Part shown: piece after piece, positions 1 through 6,029 of the stretch | Layout: each line of letters begins with the position of its first letter | Numbering within the stretch: the stretch's first letter is position 1 | IMG/VR virus record: IMGVR_UViG_3300025769_017291 | Span: 1-34,136 of that record | Length of the DNA: 34,136 nt | Origin: a virus | Direction: 5' to 3' (one strand) | Translations under genes and position numbers: made by a program | Notes under the pieces: model-generated | What the model saw: the letters and a program-made list of their open reading frames with translations, nothing else | Told to the model about the DNA's origin: nothing | Database searches by the model: none

Positions 1-1
1 G

Positions 2-73
2 ATTGACGAGCTAAAGGCAGATCTTGCGCGGCTGGAGGAAGTCTGGTTTCTGGCAAACGGCAAGCATTTATAA
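2..73 (+). CDS. C-terminal end of an unidentified protein (partial)
   Basis: An open frame enters from the left edge and stops with TAA just upstream of the first promoter block. The 23 visible residues (IDELKADLARLEEVWFLANG, then KHL) are amphipathic and charged, consistent with a terminal helix. Too little is present to assign a family. The frame is kept because it is open from the first base, is GC-rich like the genes that follow, and ends immediately before a promoter. Confidence 0.5.
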   Translation: MDELKADLARLEEVWFLANGKHL

Positions 74-75
74 AT

Positions 76-115
76 GTGTGACACGATCTGTCACAGGTCT
101 GTCGTATAATAGAGG
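76..115 (+). promoter_or_regulatory. Promoter with inverted-repeat operator, copy 1
   Basis: A perfect 7-bp inverted repeat, TGTGACA-CGATC-TGTCACA, lies at 77-95. Nine bases later comes TATAAT at 105-110, followed by AGAGG. No TTGACA-like -35 box lies at the usual 17-bp distance; that spot reads CACGAT inside the repeat. The repeat may therefore bind an activator or repressor that replaces -35 recognition. It drives the GTG-start gene at 155. The block recurs at 712-751 with 36 of 40 bases identical and the same 9-base gap. The half-site resembles a CRP half-site, but the spacing is wrong for CRP. Confidence 0.75.
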
Positions 116-154
116 ACACAGGGCAACAACGCCCACCAACACAGGAGAGATCAC

Positions 155-445
155 GTGAAAAAGATCACGCAAGAAGCCTTCGCGGCTTGGAAGTATGGAG
201 AATCATTCATGAAATCCAACACCCGCGTCACCCCTGAAGGATCGGTCTTCCTCCACGGGAACGAGATCGTCCGTGTGGGGGCTGACGCTGTCCTCGTCTC
301 CGACGGGGGTTTCGGGTGGTCGAAGACCACCCGCGAGCGTCTGTCACCGTGGATCACGTTCTCCCGGAAAAACGGGCAACCTCTCATGGATGGAAACCCT
401 TACGAATCAGGTACTTGGGTGGCTCTCACCCGCAAGACTTGGTAG
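155..445 (+). CDS. Small conserved phage protein, DUF8033-like
   Basis: A 96-residue protein beginning MKKITQEAFAAWKYGESF and including VFLHGNEIV, a Lys/Thr/Arg-rich 'TTRERL' segment and a closing aromatic stretch. From memory this order (KITxEA, LHGN, SDGG/SDAGW, TTKERLN, QxxxWYLNG) matches a family of small phage proteins often labelled DUF8033, whose function is unknown. The start is GTG at 155, with AGGAGAGATCAC directly upstream; an ATG at 216 would delete the conserved N-terminus. It is the first gene behind promoter copy 1, and its base composition is distinctly GC-richer than genes after 2.7 kb. Family assignment is moderate; function is unknown. Confidence 0.75.
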   Translation: MKKITQEAFAAWKYGESFMKSNTRVTPEGSVFLHGNEIVRVGADAVLVSDGGFGWSKTTRERLSPWITFSRKNGQPLMDGNPYESGTWVALTRKTW

Positions 446-457
446 CCCCAACCCCTA

Positions 458-501
458 ACCCCTTGATTTCCTTTCACTTTTTCCCTTCAGGAGAAAAACC
501 T
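458..501 (+). repeat. Pyrimidine-rich leader repeat before small genes
   Basis: This gap reads ACCCCTTGATTTCCTTTCAC, then CTTTTTCCCTTCAGGAG. A close copy (ACCCCTTGTTTTCTTTCAAC, then TTTTCAGGAG) occurs at 2092-2121. A related, partly duplicated version with two TTTTCCTTCAAC-like blocks lies at 1795-1833, and a looser one at 1148-1180. Each ends in a strong ribosome-binding site before a small gene. Role unknown; it could be a cassette boundary or an mRNA processing/translation signal. Confidence 0.5.
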
Positions 502-705
502 ATGTACTTTCAACACTTTGTAGCCGCTGTCTGTCAGACCCTCGAAAGCATGGATCACCCGATCGAAAAACTGCTCCCCCGCAGGGAGGCGGAAATGCTG
601 CTCTGCGATTGCTTCGAGGCCGGCTGGACACCAGACCAGACGATCGACAAGGTGCTCTCTGATGCTCGCGGGGAATGGCTCTTCAACGATTTTTGGAGGG
701 ATTGA
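502..705 (+). CDS. Hypothetical small phage protein
   Basis: A 67-residue acidic protein (MYFQHFVAAVCQTLESMDHP onward) with two Cys in 'LLCDCFEAGW' and an aromatic end 'LFNDFWRD'. Not recognised. The frame is open upstream to about 316, but the ATG at 502 is chosen because CAGGAG lies 9 bases upstream and the upstream stretch overlaps the previous gene and the leader repeat. It shares the promoter at 76-115 with the preceding gene and ends a few bases before promoter copy 2. Confidence 0.65.
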   Translation: MYFQHFVAAVCQTLESMDHPIEKLLPRREAEMLLCDCFEAGWTPDQTIDKVLSDARGEWLFNDFWRD

Positions 706-711
706 TCCAAC

Positions 712-751
712 GTGTGACGCGATCTGACACAGGTCGATCGTATAATAGAGG
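712..751 (+). promoter_or_regulatory. Promoter with inverted-repeat operator, copy 2
   Basis: This matches copy 1 at 36 of 40 bases. The inverted repeat (713-731, TGTGACG-CGATC-TGACACA) is imperfect here, and TATAAT (741-746) plus AGAGG are unchanged at the same spacing. The leader continues as GGGGCAACGAAGCC, echoing GGGCAACAACGCCC after copy 1; both can form a short GGC/GCC hairpin near the 5' end. It drives the gene at 796. Arm differences from copy 1 suggest graded affinity for the same regulator. Confidence 0.7.
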
Positions 752-795
752 GCAAGGGGCAACGAAGCCTCCCACAACGATCCGAGGAGATCACT

Positions 796-1119
796 ATGCA
801 ATACCGCGAATGGCGAAAAAACAAAGCAAAATCAGACACTTCCTTCGTTTCGGCGTGGAGAGATTCCAGGGGTCTCCCAGCCCTCTCTGATGCCGAGAAT
901 GCCGAGCGTTTCGACTCCTACCTCTGGCTGATGCGCGAGCTTGACAAAATCGTGCTTCGCAAGATGCGCGCCGAAGAGCGCGAGGAGCGCGAGCTTTCCG
1001 GCTCCCTTTCCTTTGAGCGCGAGCGTTACGGGGAGAACGTCGATTTTGACGACATCTCCCTCGACGTTGACGATGAAGTCGATGTGGACGGGCTTTCCGA
1101 CGAAGATCTCCCCTTCTAA
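796..1119 (+). CDS. Hypothetical charged small protein with acidic tail
   Basis: A 107-residue protein. The middle is Arg/Glu-rich and probably helical (RKMRAEEREERELSG). The last 30 residues are strongly acidic (VDFDDISLDVDDEVDVDG and onward). No family is recognised. An acidic tail of this type is compatible with DNA mimicry or protein docking, but nothing shows either. The start at ATG 796 follows CGAGGAGATCACT, the same AGGAGATCA ribosome-binding style used at 155 and 1434. It is the sole gene before a hairpin terminator and is expressed from promoter copy 2. Confidence 0.7.
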   Translation: MQYREWRKNKAKSDTSFVSAWRDSRGLPALSDAENAERFDSYLWLMRELDKIVLRKMRAEEREERELSGSLSFERERYGENVDFDDISLDVDDEVDVDGLSDEDLPF

Positions 1120-1127
1120 CCCTAACC

Positions 1128-1150
1128 ACCGCCCTTTGGGGCGGTTTCCT
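1128..1150 (+). terminator. Probable hairpin terminator
   Basis: A perfect 7-bp stem, ACCGCCC / GGGCGGT, with loop TTTG lies at 1128-1145, nine bases after a stop codon, followed by TTCCTTC. The stem is strong but the T-run is weak and interrupted, so termination may be partial and allow read-through into the 31-codon gene at 1196. Confidence 0.6.
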
Positions 1151-1195
1151 TCTAACTCCCTACTTTTCTTCACTTTTTCCTCGATGAGGTGCTAA

Positions 1196-1291
1196 ATGCT
1201 TGATTTTGCAAAACTTTCCCTTGGTGTCGCAATTGCAACCCTTTTCTACGCAGCCCCCGCGCTGATCTTCTTTGCGCTCCAACTTCCCTAA
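1196..1291 (+). CDS. 31-residue single-pass membrane peptide
   Basis: A short frame MLDFAKLSLGVAIATLFYAA continuing to PALIFFALQLP. After a short polar N-terminus, about 24 residues form one hydrophobic span. GATGAGGTGCTAA supplies a ribosome-binding site close to ATG 1196, and the pyrimidine-rich leader seen before other small genes of this region is present. No homolog is recognised. Small phage membrane peptides can serve in lysis control or superinfection exclusion, but nothing here shows that. It sits between a hairpin terminator and the next promoter. Confidence 0.5.
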   Translation: MLDFAKLSLGVAIATLFYAAPALIFFALQLP

Positions 1292-1334
1292 CAATATCAA
1301 CCGGTTACAAGAAAGTTTGTTTTTTTTCTTTTTT

Positions 1335-1409
1335 TTGTCAGAAAATCGGCTCAAAACCGTATAAGATAGTAAGACAAAGGGGCAGAGGGAAGCAATGGAG
1401 CTTCCCTCT
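1335..1409 (+). promoter_or_regulatory. Promoter and strongly structured 5' leader
   Basis: TATAAG at 1360-1365 is preceded by TTGTCA at 1335-1340, with a long 19-bp spacer. The leader then forms a perfect 10-bp hairpin: AGAGGGAAGC (1384-1393), loop AATGGA, GCTTCCCTCT (1400-1409), which GGGG (1379-1382) and CCCC (1414-1417) can extend outwards. The stem ends 24 bases before ATG 1434 and about 10 bases before AAGGAG, leaving the ribosome-binding site free. Likely roles are mRNA stabilisation or binding of a translational regulator. Confidence 0.55.
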
Positions 1410-1433
1410 TGAACCCCTCCCAAGGAGATCATC

Positions 1434-1787
1434 ATGAGCATCCATACTTTGTTCGAGTTGGCAATCGTCGAGTCCAAAGCAGCCCAAACCCGCGATCGCG
1501 TCCGCGACCTCGAAGCATTGCTTGGCTCTCTCGAACTCTCGGATCTCGTCGAGTTCGAGCTTGAGCGCATGATCGCTACGGAAAAGGCGCGCCTCGCGAC
1601 CCTTGAGCGCAGACTGCACTCTGTCGGTACGAAGGAACGTCTCGCGCTGGTGGAGCATGCGATCGAAGCCTGTTTTTGGAGCGAAGTCACTGACCAAGAA
1701 GAGCAGGAACTCGAAGCAGAGGCTGCGCTTCTGCGGTGCAGGCTCCTCCGAGAGGAAGGCAAAGCACCTGCACCGAACGCAGTCTGA
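1434..1787 (+). CDS. Hypothetical coiled-coil protein
   Basis: A 117-residue, almost entirely helical protein rich in Leu, Glu and Arg, with heptad-like spacing through 'RDRVRDLEALLGSLELSD' and 'LERMIATEKARLATLERR'. No catalytic motif is visible and no family is recognised; a homo-oligomeric or partner-binding coiled coil is likely. The start at ATG 1434 follows CAAGGAGATCATC. The gene uses GC-rich codons (GCG, CGC, CTC), unlike genes beyond 2.7 kb. Confidence 0.7.
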   Translation: MSIHTLFELAIVESKAAQTRDRVRDLEALLGSLELSDLVEFELERMIATEKARLATLERRLHSVGTKERLALVEHAIEACFWSEVTDQEEQELEAEAALLRCRLLREEGKAPAPNAV

Positions 1788-1840
1788 CCTAAGTTCCCGT
1801 TTTCCTTCAACTTTTTTTCCTTCAACTTCAGGAGCCAGCT

Positions 1841-2080
1841 ATGTCCTTGTCCCAATTGGCAAATCTTTTCTTCTTCGTTTCCCTCGCTGCCGTGGGGTTC
1901 TACGGCGTGATCATGTTCGTCTTGTGTGATCAGTATGTCCGCGCCCTGATGGATTCCCCAGAGGTCGACAGCTACGAGGTGATCGAAGCCACCCCTTCGA
2001 TCCTCCTCTTGTTCTCGGTCTCTCTGACCGGTTGCGTTGTTTGGTTCGCTGTGGGCGGCTTTTGCCAGACCTTCGCATAA
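1841..2080 (+). CDS. Small two-span membrane protein
   Basis: A 79-residue protein with two hydrophobic segments at about residues 6-28 (LANLFFFVSLAAVGFYGVIM) and 52-72 (SILLLFSVSLTGCVVWFAVG). A polar acidic loop (PEVDSYEVIEATP) separates them. The hairpin topology suggests an inner-membrane protein. Not recognised; a holin-like or exclusion role is possible but no lysis partner is next to it. The start at ATG 1841 follows TTCAGGAGCCAGCT within the repeated pyrimidine-rich leader. Confidence 0.65.
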   Translation: MSLSQLANLFFFVSLAAVGFYGVIMFVLCDQYVRALMDSPEVDSYEVIEATPSILLLFSVSLTGCVVWFAVGGFCQTFA

Positions 2081-2128
2081 CCAATTGACCCAACCCCTTG
2101 TTTTCTTTCAACTTTTCAGGAGATTCAA

Positions 2129-2431
2129 ATGAAAAAGGCTTTCACCGTAACTATCGAAAAAGGTTCAAGAATTGGCAAGGCTGTGATGGAGGCGACGAGC
2201 TTCTCGGAGATTCGCCGTCAGTTCGCCCTGATGCAGCGTAACGACGTGAATCTGAAAGGGTTTTCAATCGTCAAGATTCAGGAGAACGAAAAGCCCCAGC
2301 GTGTCGGGCGTTTCGAGCGTCCGACTCTCCGCAGCCCGATGGGCAGGCATCTTGACGCTGCAAGCAAAGCACAGCCTGCAAGAAAGAAAAAAGGAGAAGC
2401 GATCTTGAAAAAAGAAAACAAAAACAAATAG
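2129..2431 (+). CDS. Hypothetical small basic-tailed protein
   Basis: A 100-residue protein. The first 50 residues look folded (KAFTVTIEKGSRIGKAV onward), and the C-terminal half is strongly basic and likely disordered (PARKKKGEAILKKENKNK), suggesting nucleic-acid or surface binding. No family is recognised. The start at ATG 2129 follows CAGGAGATTCAA and the leader repeat. It is the last GC-rich gene; composition changes to AT-rich within the following 260-base gap. Confidence 0.65.
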   Translation: MKKAFTVTIEKGSRIGKAVMEATSFSEIRRQFALMQRNDVNLKGFSIVKIQENEKPQRVGRFERPTLRSPMGRHLDAASKAQPARKKKGEAILKKENKNK

Positions 2432-2651
2432 TTGCAAAGGGGGGTGCCCCTCCCCCCCTCCTCCTCGCCCTTTCCGGAATCTAAAATCCCCTGTAAGATC
2501 AGGGGGTTACGAGGCGGGGCTAGCCCTCACCACACACACAGAAAAATTTCAGAGATTCGAACCCTTTCCAATGACTTCCCAAAAAATCCAAATCCTTTCC
2601 AATATAACCCAATCCCAAAAAAATTCCTAGAAAAAAATCCCAAAATTTGAA
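2432..2651. other. Non-coding composition boundary with G/C hairpins
   Basis: This gap separates the GC-rich left part from the AT-rich rest. It starts with a G6 run and a C7 run (2439-2458) that can pair, then CCCCTG-TAAGAT-CAGGGG (2488-2505), a 6-bp stem with no clear T-run after it. From about 2570 it becomes A/C-rich (AAATCC and CCAAT runs). A frame can be read through it, but its Pro/Lys/Asn-heavy product with no ribosome-binding site looks spurious. The hairpins may terminate transcription from the left. Confidence 0.45.
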
Positions 2652-2683
2652 CCTTTTTGTTCTATTTATAATAAACAAAAAGG
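2652..2683 (+). promoter_or_regulatory. CTATTTA hairpin element, copy A
   Basis: A perfect 10-bp inverted repeat, CCTTTTTGTT / AACAAAAAGG, encloses CTATTTATAATA. The 3' arm contains the AAAAAGGA ribosome-binding site of the gene at 2693. Upstream sequence (CCCAAAATTTGAA) is also shared with the copy at 8459. TATAAT is embedded in the loop but no good -35 stands 17 bp upstream. Either a phage-specific promoter or an RNA hairpin that hides the ribosome-binding site; it recurs before several tagged genes. Confidence 0.55.
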
Positions 2684-2692
2684 ACAATCTAA

Positions 2693-3598
2693 ATGAAAAT
2701 CACCAAACCAATCTTAACCAAAATCATTAGGGAAGAAATTCTGGAAGAAATGATAAGACAGAAAGCTTCGAAAAATAAAGAAACAATTCTCCAAAGAGCA
2801 ATGACAGAAGCAAAAGTAGCAGAAAAGCAATACTTTAAAACAATCAAAATTTTCGATCAACTAGAAAGGTTCACTCCAACTCCTGTTATCAATGAAGCCA
2901 ATGACCGGGAAGAAGATCTGCTTGAAATATTCAAGAGATTATCAGATGAAGAAAAGCAGCAGCTTTTGACGGCACTAGACGAAGCTAGCGAAGCAGGAAA
3001 AAACATGAAAGAAATCACAGATAGCATCAAGAGCGACGGAGAGAAAGGCATCAGGGAAAAACTTGATGACATTTTTGTTAATGTTAGAATATTTTTCAAC
3101 ACAGTGAAGGTGTGGGGTGCTCTTGGCTTGATAGGGTGGGTAGGAAAGCAGTTGTATGATTCAGGCTTGGTTGGAATGATATCAAAAGCCTTGAGCGGTC
3201 TTATTTCTTTTGCAAAAAAAATTCCGGGCTTGAGTTGGCTAGCTGAAAAGCTTTTAGACATGTCAACAAAGTACGTCCTCCCAGCGGCGACAAAATTGGC
3301 CGGCTGGATCGGTGGCTTGAGTTGGTCAGCTATCAAGGCAGGGATCATTGCTTTTTCCAATTCGCACCCATTTTTGGCTGCTGGCGTTGCTGTTGTTATG
3401 TTTTCTTGGATTGGAGCAATGGTCGTGAAGGTGTTGAGACTTCTGACCCGGCCAACAAAAGAAGCTGAATTCTTTGATTTTATCCGAGGCCCGATTGCCT
3501 TCATGAAATGGTGTTATCAAAAAACATTTGGAGAAGAAAAAGAAATCAAAGAAAATCTTCTTGAACATTGCTTGACCTTTCATCTTTCACCTGCCTGA
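2693..3598 (+). CDS. Tagged membrane-active protein, possible packaged virion protein
   Basis: A 301-residue protein. Residues 1-20 are the shared tag ([20 protein letters not shown]), with I12-R13-E14 fitting a T4-type prohead protease site. Residues 25-130 are charged and helical. From about 140 there are several hydrophobic or amphipathic segments (GALGLIGWVGKQLYDSG; KYVLPAATKLAGWIGG; FLAAGVAVVMFSWIGAMVV), giving at least one true membrane span near residue 235. The body matches no family I recognise. A tagged, membrane-inserting protein would suit a role in genome entry, similar in logic to ejected internal proteins of other phages; that is inference. ATG 2693 follows AAAAAGGACAATCTAA. 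It stands alone between two hairpin elements. Confidence 0.75.
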   Translation: MKITKPILTKIIREEILEEMIRQKASKNKETILQRAMTEAKVAEKQYFKTIKIFDQLERFTPTPVINEANDREEDLLEIFKRLSDEEKQQLLTALDEASEAGKNMKEITDSIKSDGEKGIREKLDDIFVNVRIFFNTVKVWGALGLIGWVGKQLYDSGLVGMISKALSGLISFAKKIPGLSWLAEKLLDMSTKYVLPAATKLAGWIGGLSWSAIKAGIIAFSNSHPFLAAGVAVVMFSWIGAMVVKVLRLLTRPTKEAEFFDFIRGPIAFMKWCYQKTFGEEKEIKENLLEHCLTFHLSPA

Positions 3599-3662
3599 AT
3601 AAAGAACCACAAAAAGCTTCAATCTTCCAAAAAAAATTCCCAAATTGAAAAAAATGTCCGAT

Positions 3663-3692
3663 CCTTTGACCTATTTATAATAAATAAAAAGG
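3663..3692 (+). promoter_or_regulatory. CTATTTA hairpin element, copy B
   Basis: CCTTT (3663-3667) and AAAGG (3688-3692) flank GACCTATTTATAATAAATAA. The stem is shorter than in copy A, but the CTATTTATAATAA loop and its position just before the ribosome-binding site are kept. The upstream run CCAAAAAAAATTCCCAAATT also resembles the flanks of copies A and D. Precedes the pentapeptide gene at 3701. Confidence 0.5.
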
Positions 3693-3700
3693 AAGCCCCA

Positions 3701-4393
3701 ATGAGAATCACCAAATCAATCTTGAAAAAGATCATCAAAGAAGAGATCCTTCTAGAAATGATGGACAATCCAATTGCAAAGATGAGACAATTTGCTGCCG
3801 ATGACCACAAAAACATTAAAAATATCATACAAGCCTACAAACTAGCAGGCTCAATACAAAATGAAAATATGAAAAGAATGGCAATTGACTATTTCATGAG
3901 ACACTTTGGAGACGAACTGCATAGGATCAATCTGGGGAGAGCCAATCTGGAAACCTCCAGTCCGGAGGGAGTCAACCTGAAGAAAGCCAGTCTACAGAAA
4001 GCCAATTTGAGAGGAGTCGATCTGAAGGGAGTTAATCTGGAGGAAGCTAGTCTTTGGTGGGCCGGCCTAAAGGGAGCTAATCTGGAAGGAGCCGATCTAC
4101 AGGGAGCCGATCTACAGTCAGCCAATCTAGTGGAAGCCAATCTGCATAGAGCCAATCTTGAGGGAGCCAATCTGGAGTACGCCTATATGAAGAAAGCCAA
4201 TCTAACAGAAGCCAATCTGGAGGGAGCCATTCTGAAGGGGGCCTTTGCGTCGGGAGTCAATCTAGCGGGAGCCAATCTTGAGGGAGCCAATCTGGATGTC
4301 GCCGATCTGGAGGGAGCTACATACAACTCCAAGACTAAATTCAGTACAGGTTTCAACCCAGAAGAACGTGGTATGGTCTTAGTTAAGAAATAA
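3701..4393 (+). CDS. Tagged pentapeptide-repeat protein 1
   Basis: A 230-residue protein. The tag is residues 1-20 ([21 protein letters not shown]12-K13-E14). A helical linker (21-75) is followed by about 26 A(N/D)LxG-type pentapeptides at roughly 76-208, enough for a right-handed quadrilateral beta-helix of six to seven coils, then a short cap. In MfpA and Qnr this fold mimics B-DNA and binds gyrase; whether this protein does so is not shown. The DNA is built of degenerate 15-base units (GGAGCCAATCTGGAG-like), so copy number can change by recombination. It is a paralog of the protein at 6030 across the linker as well ([12 protein letters not shown]). It leads an operon with 4418 and 5113. 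Confidence 0.85.
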   Translation: MRITKSILKKIIKEEILLEMMDNPIAKMRQFAADDHKNIKNIIQAYKLAGSIQNENMKRMAIDYFMRHFGDELHRINLGRANLETSSPEGVNLKKASLQKANLRGVDLKGVNLEEASLWWAGLKGANLEGADLQGADLQSANLVEANLHRANLEGANLEYAYMKKANLTEANLEGAILKGAFASGVNLAGANLEGANLDVADLEGATYNSKTKFSTGFNPEERGMVLVKK

Positions 4394-4417
4394 GATTCCG
4401 AATAAAAAGGAAAAAAA

Positions 4418-5116
4418 ATGAAAATTAGCAAATCAACCTTAACCAAAATTATCAAAGAAGAAATTTTAAAAGAAATGACAACAGGTAATGAGCGATTCGC
4501 TCGAATCAGACAAGCTCTAGAGTCTGGTCAGGATATCCCGCCTGAAATTAGCAGGGAATTTACGCCCATGGAGGCAGATTTTGTTCGCCACCATCGTGCG
4601 GAAGAACGCCTTCATCAGCTTCGCTCTTTCTTTTTACGTGGGGAAAGAATCCCTCCCCTCAGAAACTTATCAGATTCAGAAAAAAAAGTGATTTTTAAAT
4701 CACTTGGGGAACTTGGGAACTCTCCCGGAATTCGAAACCAGCTAACTGGTCATCTGATGGATCAGTTCCCCTTGCGCGCTAGTGATGCAATTACTGCGGC
4801 TTTTGAAGACTTTGTTGCAGAAAAAAACTTGAATGAAGACCCCCAATTCGAAGAGGGATTCGAGAACCAAGAATATATGACTAATTATTTCGATATCCAC
4901 AACCAATTGGTTCTTGGCACGATCGAGAGGGCTGGAGGCGATTATCTTTATGATCATATTAAAGGTAAGGATCTTATGTCTGAATTAGAAAAAAAAATAG
5001 GCGAGTACATTCAAAAATGCACCAACCCTAGGAAAAGACCAGCAAAATTTAAAATCATACCTTACAGTAAATATCAATGGAATGCAGATGAAGATGATTA
5101 TGGAGAAGAACTATGA
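4418..5116 (+). CDS. Tagged hypothetical protein, paralog of the next gene
   Basis: A 232-residue protein with tag [20 protein letters not shown] (I12-K13-E14). After the tag, 'RFARIRQALESGQDIPPEI' and 'PMEADFVRHH' parallel '[16 protein letters not shown]' and '[10 protein letters not shown]' in the protein at 5113, so both share an N-terminal body domain of about 50 residues as well as the tag. The rest is acidic and helical with no known motif, ending in a DEDDYGEEL tail. ATG 4418 follows AATAAAAAGGAAAAAA, a spacing and sequence repeated before 6030. Its stop overlaps the next start (ATGA). Confidence 0.75.
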   Translation: MKISKSTLTKIIKEEILKEMTTGNERFARIRQALESGQDIPPEISREFTPMEADFVRHHRAEERLHQLRSFFLRGERIPPLRNLSDSEKKVIFKSLGELGNSPGIRNQLTGHLMDQFPLRASDAITAAFEDFVAEKNLNEDPQFEEGFENQEYMTNYFDIHNQLVLGTIERAGGDYLYDHIKGKDLMSELEKKIGEYIQKCTNPRKRPAKFKIIPYSKYQWNADEDDYGEEL

Positions 5117-6018
5117 AGATCACCAAATCAATCTTGAAAAAAATCATCAAGGAAGAGATCCTTCGAGAGATGATGAGCAATCAACGTGTGGAGAAAATCA
5201 GGAATGCGCTAACAACAAATAGAGATCTTCCTTTCAAAGAATTTGAAAATCCTATCGAAGCAAAATACGTGATTCACAACTTGAAGGTTGATTCCGATCC
5301 TGTTGTTAATGTTTTCGAAAAACTTAACAAAGAGGAAACCGTGCTTTATAGCGACATCACACCAAAGTTTGTTATGACTCTTATGGAAAAACCCAATTTG
5401 TTCTTTGCTCTTGCAAAGAGCTATGGAATTCAAGTGAAAATCCCAGATGATTATTTATTTAGATGGCCTGTCGATATGAGTCTGAACAAAATCTTTTCCG
5501 GGGGAGATCGAGAAAAGATTGACATATATAGAGTTGAATTGAATCTAGACACAGAGGGCCGAAAAGTTCGCAGCTTCATGACTTACTTGAACGGTGATGT
5601 GATTGGCACTGCTGTTTCGGATACTCAAGCACGAAGGGTTATTTCTTCTCCCGGCGGAGAGACAGTAAATTTGCGCACCACCGCTCCAAACGATCCTGTT
5701 TTTCAAAAATATTTAAGTGGAAAATCAACAAAACAAGTTGTTGACGAACTTGAAAAAGAATTGGGTGCAAAAAAAGCTTTCGAGCAGTTCCAAAACACAG
5801 TTGAAGAAGTAGAGCATATGATGGTTTGGAATGGACGACCGGGCTTTTCAGCACAGGTTCCCGAATCTGGGGTCGGTGGTGAATTGAGTTTCCACGATTT
5901 TTCAAACTATGAAGAAGACATTACAAGAGAACATGTCTTGAAATATATTCCTTCTTTGCTTTTGAAGGTCATGGAGCCTGACGACAAACTTCGCACTTAT
6001 CTTGCAAGATCCAAATAA
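5113..6018 (+). CDS. Tagged hypothetical protein
   Basis: A 301-residue protein with tag [20 protein letters not shown] (I12-K13-E14). It shares a segment after the tag with the preceding protein. A mixed alpha/beta body follows ([20 protein letters not shown], then [14 protein letters not shown]), perhaps a small globular domain, then helices. No catalytic motif is recognised. Its ATG lies inside the previous stop codon (ATGA), so translation is probably coupled. Over the first 60 bases its tag is almost identical in DNA to the tag of the gene at 3701, although the bodies differ, suggesting tag exchange between genes. Confidence 0.75.
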   Translation: MKITKSILKKIIKEEILREMMSNQRVEKIRNALTTNRDLPFKEFENPIEAKYVIHNLKVDSDPVVNVFEKLNKEETVLYSDITPKFVMTLMEKPNLFFALAKSYGIQVKIPDDYLFRWPVDMSLNKIFSGGDREKIDIYRVELNLDTEGRKVRSFMTYLNGDVIGTAVSDTQARRVISSPGGETVNLRTTAPNDPVFQKYLSGKSTKQVVDELEKELGAKKAFEQFQNTVEEVEHMMVWNGRPGFSAQVPESGVGGELSFHDFSNYEEDITREHVLKYIPSLLLKVMEPDDKLRTYLARSK

Positions 6019-6029
6019 AAGGAAAAAAA

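Noticed and set aside
77-95. CRP/FNR binding site
   Set aside because: TGTGA and TCACA are present but separated by 9 bases; CRP needs 6. A dedicated regulator is more likely.
316-501. N-terminal extension of the 67-residue protein
   Set aside because: Overlaps the previous gene and the leader repeat; the CAGGAG site marks ATG 502.
1316-1337. Intrinsic terminator at the long T-run
   Set aside because: Only a 4-bp stem (ACAA/TTGT) precedes the T-run; too weak to call, though it may mark the end of the 31-residue gene's transcript.
2432-2650. Coding frame of 72 codons across the composition boundary
   Set aside because: Low-complexity Pro/Lys/Asn product, no ribosome-binding site, and the sequence is explained by hairpins and A/C-rich spacer.
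2663-2670. T4-type late promoter TATAAATA on the minus strand
   Set aside because: TATTTATA is its complement, but it would transcribe away from the adjacent gene, and the core varies in other copies so TATAAATA is not conserved.
3889-4170. Minus-strand 93-codon frame rich in Arg/Leu/Ser/Ala
   Set aside because: It is the complement of the 15-base pentapeptide repeat; periodic DNA keeps all frames open.
3950-4320. Possible CRISPR or other direct-repeat array
   Set aside because: The repeats are 15-base coding units of a pentapeptide protein without spacers.
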